This document shows, one piece after another, positions 11,753-23,229 of a stretch of 64,000 nt of DNA. The stretch's first letter is position 1, and the number at the start of each line of letters is the position of its first letter. The notes under the pieces were generated by a model. The model had not been told where the DNA came from. It ran no database searches and worked only from the letters and a program-made list of their open reading frames with translations. Source of the stretch: Epiperipatus broadwayi (lineage: Eukaryota > Onychophora > Udeonychophora > Euonychophora > Peripatidae); the NCBI GenBank assembly GCA_028023455.1, contig JAQFVV010006452.1, forward strand, positions 1,397,083 to 1,461,082. The letters are read 5' to 3'. A program made the translations under genes and the position numbers.

Positions 11753-11918
11753 TTATACAGTAGTGTCACTCAGTGCAAGCCAGAGTAATCAATGGATGCC
11801 AGAAAGCTTGTGCATAAAATCCCTATCTAGTGCCTACTCATCCAATATCCCCAGACTAGTTTCTGCTTGTGGCTTACACTGAGTGGCACTACTGTATGAA
11901 ATGGTGATCATATGATGT
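11752..11918. mobile_element. Hammerhead element H1, core deleted
   Basis: The minus arm 'gtgccta', 'ctcatccaatatccccagac', 'tagtttctgcttgtgg' carries the 3' half of the ribozyme (GAAAC-TAGTC-TGGGG on the minus strand). It then jumps to the plus-arm end 'ctgagtggcactactgtatg', so the CUGAUGA half is gone. This fits a short inverted dimer in which the region around the fold centre was lost. Confidence 0.7.
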
Positions 11919-11919
11919 T

Positions 11920-13680
11920 TGGTAGTTTAATATTTATATTTATGAATATACAGTGTAATTCTCAATAGTATCTACTCTTTTCATACAATTATTTAATTCT
12001 AACAAATTTGTAATGCTCAAGTTAATCTGGAAAAGTAAATTAGACTATAAGAGAGATTTTAAATGCATTCAACCAGTTTTTGACAGATCGCTACCAGAAT
12101 CATAGTGCTGAATAAGAATGCACAGTTAGAAATATGCCTTTATATTAGCATGGTCAAATATGTAAATTAGGCTCAGTATGTAAATGAAGCAATTAGATGT
12201 TCCATCACAACTCTGAGAAGATTGTTGAACACTCTAAACTGTAGTATATTTGGAAGTGGGGAAAATAAGCTGTTGAATTGTATATAGTGCATAAGGGACA
12301 TGGTAAAATAATGAGGAAATTCAATTATTTATATCTTTTAGTTAAAAGTATATAAATATAACTACACTTTATTGTTGGAATTAACCACTTCACTATAATA
12401 CTAGAAAGAGATTTATATATTTAATGCTTGATTTTGTTTTCCTCAATAAAATTCATTCTCCAGTCTCTGGTGTGCTCATTATACCATATGCTGTTTATAA
12501 TAACCAATTTATCCAGATTGCCATACTTCTCTATGATTTCTTATTTTATTGAGATGTGTTTTTATATTCTGAATTAAGAATATTTCTTCACTTTAAATTT
12601 TTTTATAGCTTTTGAAATAAAATTTTATAGACATGTATATTATGCACTAGGAGTACTAAAAAATCAGAAAAAGTCATGTAGAAATAAATTCATGAGGCTT
12701 TAGTTAATTAATGTCACATTAATTAGAATTAGTGCACTACATCATTGATACTAAAGAAAACAAATTTAGCATAAATATAATAAAGAACAACAAGTTAGAA
12801 TATAAAAATAGCAAACTCTCCATACAACCTGTGGTGTTTTGAAAATTATAATGTAATCTACTAATTACAAATTGCACAACATGGAAAGATGAACTATGGT
12901 AAACGTATACTTAATAATTCCTTGACTATGTCTTGCATTCCATGTTTAATATGAAGCATTATTTTGTATATCATGCAGGTTTATATTTTATCTTTTAGAA
13001 TATCCCAGGCATTTTATTGGTTTCTTAATTGGAATTTTATCTGCTGAAGTGAGAACCCAAACTATAAAAAAGGAACTATTTCTTTTAATTTAAATTTTCT
13101 TTTAAGGTATTGAATAATGATGAATGTTTAAAAATTTAGAAAGATTTATGAATTTTATTAATGGTACGCATAATGGTTCTATTATTAATATATTTGAGAA
13201 TGTATGATGTTTTTATAGTATACTAATTGTCATTGTTTATTATGATTATGTTAATTGATACAGACTTTTTGCATGATTGATAAAAATTAACATCGCATGC
13301 TTAAGAAAAACCATAAATATAAAGCCTAATAATTTTTTCCAGATCAAATAGCATAGATTGAAGTCAAAGTATATTTTCATAGTTTTTCAGATCAAATTGA
13401 ATCATCAAAAATGGAAAGACATTTAATCCATTACATTGTTTTTTTATATTTTTTAAAATAAATTGCACATTATAAAATAAAATATCATTATGTAATAGCA
13501 GTAATTGTGCATATATATCATAAAAAATATACAGAAATGCTTTATTTGACAAATATTTTTTGCCCTTATCAATGTTATGTAAACTGTTTTAAAGCCTCAA
13601 TTTACATTTAATATATAGCAATATCTATGTTTTTATATAAATGTAACTAGAAGCAATAATAATAATAGAGATGTTTAAAA
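11920..13680. other. AT-rich stretch without gene
   Basis: No convincing ORF or known repeat. The 62-codon minus-strand frame at 13364-13552 is compositional noise. Confidence 0.45.
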
Positions 13681-13685
13681 AATTT

Positions 13686-13946
13686 ATATTAGATTATTTT
13701 ATTGACTATGCACTAAAAAGAATTTGTTCAACCACAATGAAATTGAAATAAAAGCATGGGAAAAGGGGTCCAGAAATTAATTAAGTCAATCCCTTCTTAT
13801 AAAAAGTAAGGATTGACTTAATTAATTTCTGAAACCACCACCCCCCCACACACACATTTTTATTTCAAGATGAATCTAAAAAACCCAATTGTGGTTGAAG
13901 AAACTTTTGTTTTCTTTTTAGGGCATGGTCAATAAAAACATTTAAT
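13686..13946. mobile_element. Palindromic MITE-like element P3, copy 1
   Basis: About 260 bp, nearly a perfect foldback. Outer 'attttattgactatgcac' pairs with 'gcatggtcaataaaaac', and inner 'attaattaagtcaatcc' with 'ggattgacttaattaat'. A second copy with the same order lies at 52.79-53.06 kb. Copy 1 has a C-rich centre-right segment, 'accaccacccccccacaca'. No coding capacity. Confidence 0.8.
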
Positions 13947-14069
13947 ATAAAAGCAAATTTTATCTTCATTATCTTTAGGTTTTTAGTATTGGCACAGTAA
14001 ATGAAAATGTAAACCTATGTTATACTTTAAATTGACTGGACACCTATAATTGATATATATATTTAAATT

Positions 14070-14172
14070 TTTTCCCCATGTGTCATAGCATCAGCCGGGA
14101 AGCAAACCTGCTAACCCAGGACAACTGCTTGCAAAGCAGCCATTGCTGACCTCTTGCCCACCAATGCTTGAT
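14070..14172 (-). mobile_element. tRNA-derived SINE S1 (minus)
   Basis: Minus strand reads head 'aagcattggtgggcaagagg', then 'tcagcaatggctgctttgc', a B-box region and the tail 'gatgctatgacacatgggg' plus A-rich end. The head is complete and the B-box degenerate. Confidence 0.8.
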
Positions 14173-14518
14173 AAATATTTTTATATGTTAAAATATATAC
14201 CTCATATATTCCATATTTAGTATGTGTACATAATATATGTCTATATATGATGATTAAAAATATGAAATATTTTTAAGTGAAAATTGTTTAACACTTTGAC
14301 AGTTCTTGTTTTTATTTACAAAGAAAAATTGTTTTTAAAAAAACTAAATAAAACTATATTATAAGCAACTTTCTTATCACTTAAATAAAGCTTGCAATCA
14401 TGAATAAAACTGATAGCAAACATTATTTTAAAAACTGCCTCCTCTCTTCCTATCTAAAAATGAATTCATCTATTTAGAAAGTTAATGTCCCTTAATACAT
14501 ATGATTTTACTTTAAATC

Positions 14519-14526
14519 AATTTCAA

Positions 14527-14584
<58 letters not shown>
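14519..14584. repeat. (AC)(TA)n microsatellite
   Basis: Short ACACAC followed by about 60 bp of uninterrupted TA, immediately before an inverted-arm H3 element. Confidence 0.95.
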
Positions 14585-14588
<4 letters not shown>

Positions 14589-14604
14589 GTTTGTTTTGAT
14601 TTGA

Positions 14605-15500
14605 GATATATATCACTAGATGGAGCTTACCAATAGCTGTAATCAAGCTTTATTTTATAAGTGCTGAAAGAGAAAGAATTTAAAATCTCTACCAGAAAGC
14701 CTTTATCTCTAGACCAATTGTTTTTGAGTTTGTGGTTCACCTCAGTGGAGTGCTGGGACTTTAGAAACTAGATCTAAAATAATAACTCACAAGTCAGCAC
14801 TTATAAAACGTTACTATCAATTTGAAAGCCTGAATTTTTCCAACATGTAAATGTCTTCAAATCCAGCCTTACAAACCAGATAGATATATGGATCTGAATT
14901 CATCTCAGTTTCACCATATAGTAATAGCCTCTGCAATATAGCATCACAAAAGCCTTCAAAGGTACACTTATAATAATTAAAAAAAAACAATTCTTTCCCT
15001 TTCAGCATTTATAAAATAAAGCTTGATTAGAGCTATTAGTAAGCTCCATCTGGTGATCATTAAATGCAAGCTTACGAAATTTATGACTTGTTTTTATTAA
15101 TAAGTGGACCTTTGAAAGCTTTTGTGATGCTATATTGCAGAGGCTATTACTATATGGTGAAACTGAGCTGAATTCAGACCCATATAGCTATCTGGTTTGT
15201 AAGGCTGTATTTGAAGACATTTACATGTCTGAAAAATTCAGGCTTTCAAATTGATAGTAATGTGTTTTATAAGTGCTGACTTTTGAGTTAGTATTTTAGA
15301 TCTAGTTTCTAAAGTCCCAGAACTTCATTGAGGTGTGCCACAAGCTCGAAACCAATTGGTCTGGAGATAGGGACTTTCCAATAGAGATTTTGAATTCTTT
15401 CTCTTTTGCCACTTATAAAATAAAGCTTGATTAGAGCTATTGGTAAGCTCCATCTAGTGATCATTAAATGCAAACTTAAAAGCGAGTTACGAAATTTATG
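14605..15500. mobile_element. Hammerhead-type element H3, inverted arms (about 0.9 kb)
   Basis: Left arm (minus) and right arm (plus) are inverted copies: 'ctagatggagcttaccaata' against 'agctattggtaagctccatc', 'gcatcacaaaagccttcaaag' region against its complement at 15115. A fragment of the unit end ('taaaataaagcttgattaga', 'gatcattaaatgcaagctta') is also present in the centre (15015-15080), so the structure is inverted plus partially repeated. Hammerhead-like cores occur in both arms (minus around 14,715-14,765; plus around 15,320-15,372) but both have base changes. Flanking (TA)n hides any target duplication. Confidence 0.75.
15318..15375 (+). ncRNA. Degenerate hammerhead motif (H3 right arm)
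   Basis: 'tcattgaggtgtgccacaag' replaces the CUGANGA core and is disrupted. The 3' half is intact: GCTC-GAAA, self-complementary ACCAATTGGT, GTC, TGGAG. Comparing H3 copies suggests an ancestral stem II GAGC-cacaa-GCTC. Confidence 0.45.
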
Positions 15501-18460
15501 ACTTGTTTTTTTTTAATTATTATATATATATATCACTAAATATTTCTGCAGTAAATTAATATGTATACTCTTTATGCATATATATTATATTTAGTATATG
15601 TATGTAATTATATATGTATAAGAAATCAATAAGTAAAATTTCTATATTATAACTTCTTCCACTTTTTTCTTATTATGAATTGATATATATATAATACCAC
15701 ATACTCTTTAATTCAACACTTTACAACATACTTTAATATAAAATAGAATTTATTCCTTCTTGCTTACAGTTTCAACTGCCCAGCAATCATCATCAGGGTT
15801 ATAGTATTCAAATATATATATAACCATATAATTAATGCTTATCTATACATGCATACTTATATATAAAAAAACATTATAAACAATATCCTACATTATGTAT
15901 TTTAAATAATATAGTTTGTAATGGTCCCATAACTATATATTTAACTTCTACTGCTCTTTCCAAGTTTTTGTACTGTTCTCAGATATTAATCAGTTATTCT
16001 TTCAATATTTTTATTTTATTTTAATATTTTTTTGTTTTATATATTTTTTCAATTTTTTTTTATATATATATATTTTTAATTCCTCCTTCATTTTAAAGTT
16101 TTCTTAATTATTTTTGTAAATATTGTCAACCTCCTGTTCAGTATAGAAATTTATCATCACTTTCTTCTGGTTTTGTCATATTTACACCATTTTTAAATTG
16201 CTATGTAATGTTCTCTTCAGTCTACAAGCTTCAACCTCTAAATTAATTTTATAGTTATTTATTATAAGCAGACTGTAATCCATTACTGATACTTTTCACA
16301 ACTTTTATATAAGATTTCTTTCTTATTATAGACTCTTTAGTTTTAATTCAAATTTTTTGATACATAGATTATACAATTTTATTATTTTATATTACAAATA
16401 AGAAAAGACTAATTTACTTCCATTGTTCATTGTATTGACATACTGGTCTTTTATCTTAGCCATAATCTATTTCCTATTAACTTCGTATAATATATATATA
16501 TGTGTGTGTGTGTGCATGTGTGCGCGTGTATGTGTGTTATTATTTCACTTTCATTATGAATATACATAGTATAAGCTGTTACTTTTTTGTCTTTTACATA
16601 TTTTTATTAAATCACATCATTTCAATATTAAATTTCCAAGGCACTGTTCAAATTATGAGAACTTACAACAGCTATCATATTTATGTGTGCAAACAACATC
16701 ATCTCTGATCAGGCCTCGAAACACTCACAAAACTTTGAAGATCTTTGGTTTTGCAGCATTTTTAATCATTCTCACCTTTTCCAAAGTTAGGGTACTTTCA
16801 TTTAGCATTAATTGCATGCCCTAGAAACATAATTTCAATAGTGTACCACATTCATTTAGAACCTTTTCACATCAATTTTACCAACTTCATGGAAACCTTT
16901 ACATGTTTTGCTAGATCCCTTTTTGTTTCCACACTTATTAAAATTATCATCATGGTATTAATGTGATTCTAATTACATATACATTCTGTCTCTTGAAATC
17001 AATTTCTATAAAGAAAAATATCCCAACTTTATATAAATAAAGTTTTTCAGAATTGTGCAAGTCAGTTTATATTACTTCCAACTTAACACTATATTAAGTT
17101 AGGGCAACAGATCTATGATTAGACCTTTACCAAGAAAAATTTCAAATACAAGTATTTGTTATGAAGATTTAATTACTGCATAATCATGCTTAGAAAGTCT
17201 ATATTCGGTTTAATTTTTGTAACTTTATACCATTTAATTAAATAATGTTTAACCCACAAGAAATTTCCAAATGCCTTCTTTTCATTTACATTTTATGAAT
17301 ATCACTATTTAGTACAAAATCAAATTAATTTAAATTTAGCTCATATAGTATAAATTGTATGTCCCTTTTTCAAGTTTAGCAGTATCTCATACTGCGTGTA
17401 GTCTAAACATAAATAAATTTTTGTCTTTTGCAAATTATCTCTATTTTTTATTTTTATTTTCAAATATTATAACATTTATTATAACTAATGCTTACAATAA
17501 TAAAAAGTTTAAATTATTTCATTATAATAAAAGATTTTAAGAAAGCACTCAACACATTCTAGGCAGAAGCTATCTTAAGCAAAAATAATCTTATTTCTTC
17601 ATTATTGTAACTTTATGGTTATATTTTTTTTTAATTATTTATACAAACATTATAAAACTGATTATAAATAATGCTTATAATAAAAGAAATCTAATTTTAA
17701 ATGATCTTTATATAAAATAAATATTCTCTTTAGGAGAAGTATGAAATACTGCTAGTGTCATTTACATGACTAAACCATGTTGTAGCCATTATAGGATAAC
17801 TTTAAAAAGCAGCTTAGTTTAGACAAGTTTTCAATATTTTAGTGAAATGTATCAAGCAGACAAATATAACAATATATATAGAATAATGTTTAGATTTCTA
17901 CTGATGAATTAAAAGTTGGTCACAATCAGCCATCTAACTGAAACATATAATAGAGAAATAATAAAATTGAAAATAAATAATTATATTTTTAAAATAATAA
18001 AAAACTAGATCACTTCATAGAAATGCATAAATGGTTTGTGACTGCTAATTATAGGATTATCATAAAATCAAATAAATATTTGAAAATTATTGGTATAATG
18101 TTTATCATTTGCATGCCTGCATTCATAAACACATCATATATTATTATGACATAGTGAGTAGTTAAAATCAATAATAAATTATTTTATCTAAATAGAAAAT
18201 AATTTTTATTGATTCTTTCTACCTAATACTTTTTGATCTTTTATAATATTTTTGTAATTAAAATTTTCAATAATAAAAATTTTTAAGGTTTATATAATTT
18301 CTGACTTTTTTCTTATACTATGGGCAAAGGGGAATTCATTTAGCAAACCAACTGATAAATATTTTGAATATCACACCTGGGTACATGATCTAAAAATTGT
18401 AAAGATCTCTTTATTAAATAAAGTTGGTTGGATATAAATAATCTTATGATAATAAAATGT
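15500..18460. other. AT-rich stretch, no gene; one hammerhead-like core
   Basis: The frames at 16502-16708 and 17355-17540 are simple-sequence or compositional. At 15,769-15,796 (minus) there is a CTGATGATGA ... TTGAAAC motif of family H4 (see the 30.4-kb element). At 16,493-16,540 there is a (TG)n-like run. Nothing else was recognised. Confidence 0.5.
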
Positions 18461-18910
18461 AATATTTAAACAGCATTAAGCTGTTGCACATGCGCTTTGC
18501 AGATTTTAACTATAAATGAATGAATACTAACACTTCAAACACATGATAAAGTCTTTGGAAAAGATAGAGTGGCCATCTATCTTTTCGAACCCAAACGCTT
18601 TTGTATGAGCAAATCTTAAGTGTTTGAAAGTGAAAGCATGAAGATATTAAATAATCACTTTAAATTACTATTACATGCTTGAATGAATGATGCTGGTAAA
18701 AGTAATTTAAAATGATTATTTAATATCTTCACGCTTTCACTTTCAAACACTTAAGATTTGCCCATACAAAAATGTTTGGGTTTGAAAAGATAGATAGCTA
18801 CTCTATCTTTTCCAAAGACTTTATCATGTGTTTGAAGTGTTAGTATTCAGTCATTTATAGTTAAAATCTGAAAAGTGCTTGTGCAACAGCTTAATGCTGT
18901 TTAAATATTA
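18461..18910. mobile_element. Large palindrome P1-type (450 bp)
   Basis: Arms of about 210 bp are inverted: outer 'aatatttaaacagcattaag' against 'ttaatgctgtttaaatatt', and inner 'acacatgataaagtctttgg' against 'ccaaagactttatcatgtgt'. The centre is near 18,660-18,690. It shares inner sequence with the 5.9-6.4 kb palindrome. No protein. Confidence 0.85.
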
Positions 18911-19740
18911 CAGTTTATAAACATCGTGCTATATAAAATAATTTATTTATTTACATAATAAAATGAGTATTTTTTTTAAAATTACTATACAATTGAATAA
19001 ATTATATACACAACGCCATTTTGGATAAGTAAACAATTAATATTAAATTGTAAGGGTGCATAACATTCAAAATTATTACACCATTAAGGTAATTGCTTAT
19101 TATTCATAATTTGGATTTCAGAACAAATTATTATATTAAATCTTAGAATCTTTTCTGAAGGAGATAACTTCAAAGACTGATTTAATCACTTTACTATAAC
19201 AAAACCCATTTGATTCCAATTTTTTCCAAATTATTCATAATAGATTAAAAGCTAATATCTTTAAAAAATGGACACAGGATATAAAACTGTACTAATAATT
19301 TGTTAGTAAACAATGACCTAAACCATGTCACCAATAACATTACCAGAAAGTGTCAAAATGCAATAAATAAATGAAACTATATAAATCACACACAAAGACA
19401 AGTTTAAATAAATTTTTCAGTTATAAATAGAAAATAAAAGCATGGAAATAAAAGAAAAATGATAATTGGTAGAATTTACTTTTCTAAAAAGCTATGTGGC
19501 ATCAATATCTTTTAAAAGGGTTGTAGTAATGATGATTAATTTACTTTTTAAGCCAAGTTAACACATACAATTTGACATAGTTTCAATATTTTTAAGTCAT
19601 TTATTCTTTATTTTTTATTATATATGGCTTCTTTTATTCTTTGCTGTAAATCTATTACAAAAAAAAAACAGAATTGAGATTTATTTATTTCTACTCTGTA
19701 TTTCTTTTTTAAACCAAAAATACTTATGTTACTACAGGAA
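18910..19740. other. AT-rich stretch without gene
   Basis: No recognised feature. Confidence 0.45.
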
Positions 19741-19854
19741 CAAGTGATGTGATATGGCTACTTTATCAATGTCAGGAATCTCTTAGTCAATATGACCAAA
19801 AAACCTATACCCACCTTTCTTTCCATTCCTCACTCTAACCTTATTCTATATTCT

Positions 19855-20103
19855 TTATTCTGCTGTATTCCATTTCCACATCATCTCCATTACCTTTATA
19901 TCTAAATCTCCCTTATCTTTTTCCAAACCCAGCATAAAGACCAAGAATGCACTTTCTGTATAATTGCTTAGTTTGTATTTATTCTCCCACAATTTTATTA
20001 TTTGTACTCTTTTTTCTTGTGGATATTTACATTCAATTTTGTCTTCATTAAATAACTTACAGCCTAAATCACCCACATTTCTAAATTTATGTGTATATTT
20101 CAT
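19855..20103 (-). pseudogene. LINE ORF2 C-terminus (zinc-knuckle region)
   Basis: An 82-codon open piece ending the polyprotein. The knuckle is decayed (only one Cys and the 'IECK' end remain), but 'LVFMLGLEKDKGDLDIK' matches the intact-knuckle fragment at 11,513-11,746. In LINEs this C-terminal knuckle is thought to bind template RNA. Confidence 0.75.
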
Positions 20104-20399
20104 TGTTGCTCACAATTCTGTTCAAGCCTTAAACAGTAAATTACTTTCCTTGCTATTATTGTACATTAACTCACACCCAATATTCTACTTACTTCTATAT
20201 ATATTTAACCTCGTTTTACTCTCAATACTAGTGCTCCATCTCTCCAGCTTCCTATTTTTATTAAAGCAACTGTTCTTCTATCCGATTCTTTGTTACTATA
20301 ACACTTAATAATCCTCCAAACACAATCATTCTACCTTTTGTACAAGTATATTGAAGTAAAGTCTTTATTCAAATCTTCTGCTTACCATACTACCTTGCA

Positions 20400-21650
20400 C
20401 CCTGATCTTGTTGTCTATCCTTTACTTATAAACCATTTAAATACTATTTTGCCTATTCTCTTACTATTCATAAATTGCAATCTGTCAAACATTTTAATTT
20501 TTGCTTTTTGCATCTCTCATATAAAAACTTGACCATCCCATTTCTTTTTGAATTGACTCCTTTACCATCCACACTTCTGCATCTAATGGATGTCTTCCTA
20601 CTTCTCTTTGTACTTTTTCTAAGTAATACTCCTTTACTAACACATAATGCATCATTACCATAGGTTAACCACACTACTGCCATTCTCTTTCATGTAATTC
20701 TTACTAGATCATATTTATTATATAAAAATACTGTTAATTTCTTTATCAGTTCCTTTTTTTGTTTGCTTCATTTATCAATTTTATCTCCCATTCATCCAAG
20801 AAATTCTTCTGATTATTTAAGATGATTGACAAATAGTTGTATCTATTCACCACATTTAACTTTATATCCCCAAGAAAAATTCTTTCTCTTTACTTCTCCA
20901 GAATTTATCATCATTACATTTGATTTTTCTTCACTAAATCTGATCCCCATGTTATTACCCATCCCTGTGCAAGTCTTCAGCACATCATTCATATCTTCCC
21001 TAATTTTTGTGCATAAAAAACATCATCAGTTAATTAAAGACCTAATAATATATACACTTCCTTGTCATCTACTAATAGCATCTCTACCCCTCTTTCTAAT
21101 CTTTCTATTGCCCTCTCCATTTCTCTCAGATATAACAAAAACAAAACAGGTGGCATAGGGCATTTTTGCCTTAGTCCCACAGCATTTTTACCTCTAACTG
21201 TTTCTATATTTCTTGATACATACAGTAATTATTTTCATGCAATTTTTTAATAAAATCCATTAATGCTTCATTCATTCCCAAATTTGTTAAACTTACGTAT
21301 AATCTATTTCTATGTACTCGATCATATATTTTCTCTATATGTATAAAGACTATATATAACAGCCTACCTGTATTCCTACTCATTATGTATAAGTTGTCTG
21401 ACTACAAATAAACTGTCTTCTATATGCCTATCCATTCTAAAATTCTCCTTGCATTTCTTCCACTATATTATTTTCTTCCATCCATTTTACCACCCTTCCA
21501 GCCACTATATATGCAAAAACCTTATACAACACTGACATTACCACTACTGGTCTATAATTGTTTATCTTTATATGGACCTTACTCTTTCTTTTAAATAATA
21601 GCTTCATTCTTGTATTATTCCAGTTATCTGAAAATTCTGTCTTACTGTGC
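20400..21650 (-). pseudogene. LINE ORF2 reverse transcriptase domain (degenerate)
   Basis: On the minus strand, around 21,186-21,148, reads GLRQKCPMPPVLFLLYLRE, the degenerate RT 'GxRQGCPxSPxLF' block. Around 21,036-21,017 'LTDDVF' stands in place of the catalytic 'Y/FADD'; both aspartates survive but the context is changed. The frame changes several times between blocks. The plus-strand frames across this region (20338-20532, 20826-21158, 21610-22017) are antisense shadows. Confidence 0.8.
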
Positions 21651-22283
21651 CATCTTATTAAAACATGATAATAGATTTAATTTTGACCTATTTCCCAAAT
21701 TCATCATCATCTCTCCCACCCATCCATCTAAATATCTTGCCTTTCAATTTCTTCCTGTCTCATTCAATTCATTTTTTATAAAACTATTATTTCCATTACT
21801 ACATGCTTTTATCTTTGTTATCATTCTGTCCTTCACATCTAAAATCTTTTTTATATCCATTACATACTTATTTAAGATTGTGTCTAATTCTTCTCTAGAG
21901 CTACACTCTTTCTCCTCATCATTTAGTAATACTATTTCTCTCCCCCCTATATTCCATCTTCTAATATATTTTCAATTTTTTTTACTTCTATTGCTTGCAC
22001 TTAATATCCTCCAATAATTTACTAATTAATTTCATTCTCTCTATATAATTATTTATTTTAGCCAACTTTTTTTTAATTAAATAGTTTTCCCATTTAATAT
22101 TTTTATCTTTTTCACTTTCTTTGTTTTCAATATAGCACATTTATATTCTCTGAATGCTTTTTTCATTTCTTTTATACTTTTATTAATTCTTACTATTCTA
22201 TTTTATTCTTCTGAATTCTCTTCCCTAAAACCCTATTTGCCATTTTTTCTATTTCATCATATTAGTCCTTATATTAATCCCTA

Positions 22284-23060
22284 TCAAACTCTTCCATAAT
22301 TTCTTCTACTCTTATATTCTTCTAATGTATTTTTATCATTTACTCTCCATCCACATTTTTCACTATCCTTTCTACTTTTGTTATTATTTTCCATCACATT
22401 ACTAACTATTTTTATCATAAAGAAATTATAATCACTATTGCAAACTCTCTTTTCATTATCAAACACTTTAATTTTCCATACTTTATTCATTCCCTCTTTA
22501 TCTACTAATACATAATCTATTGTGTGAAATATATTATTTCTAGACCATGTGCATTGTTCCTCATAAATATTTGATAAATTTCTAATGCTCAAATTTACTT
22601 TCTGACAAAAAATTTTCAAAAGCTGTACATTTTTGTTATCCAAGTCAATTTCTTCAATATGTGCATCCATATCCCCTATCATCATTATTTTCTTCCTATT
22701 TTTTTGAAACTCTGTATATCCTTAAATAAGCATTCATATATGCTACAGTTCCACTTTATTACAGTTTGCTAATTTTCAGGGACCATATACACTATAGCCA
22801 CTATCCATTTCTAATCTTCCTATCCTTGACACTTTACAGTATTTAAATATTTTTTTGATGTAACTCCTATACCACCATTCCTTTTTTTTTCTATTTAAAC
22901 CCTGTCATACCAAATTTTCCTGGGTAGCTACTTCTCATAGATATTTACTACTGCTAATATCTCAAGCCCTTCATTTTTAACTGCTTTGTTTAATTTCAAC
23001 CACTTTTCTGGTCTCCTACCACCTTGCATATTCAATTATCCAATTTTAACCATTTCCTAC
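22284..23060 (-). pseudogene. LINE ORF2 APE-like endonuclease domain (degenerate)
   Basis: Starts near 23,050 with 'LNMQGGRRPEKW' and 'NEGLEILAVV', then 'GGIGV' near 22,880. The open piece 22,284-22,685 has GDMDAHI (normally GDxNA), 'TWSRNN', 'TIDYVLV' and 'CNSDYNFF' (normally SDH). These are the ordered signature blocks of apurinic-type LINE endonucleases; N and H replacements show it is dead. Confidence 0.8.
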
Positions 23061-23229
23061 TTTTTTACTACCTCTTTATAAATTTCTTTTTTTTCCCTTT
23101 TCTTCTTTATTATATTTGTAATTAGTTTATCATTAGTTTTACAGACCCATTCCCTCACCATATTTATATCTGAATCAACTATCCTTTATTTACTTCTTAT
23201 ATCTTGTCTATTTTTAACCTTCATTTTGC

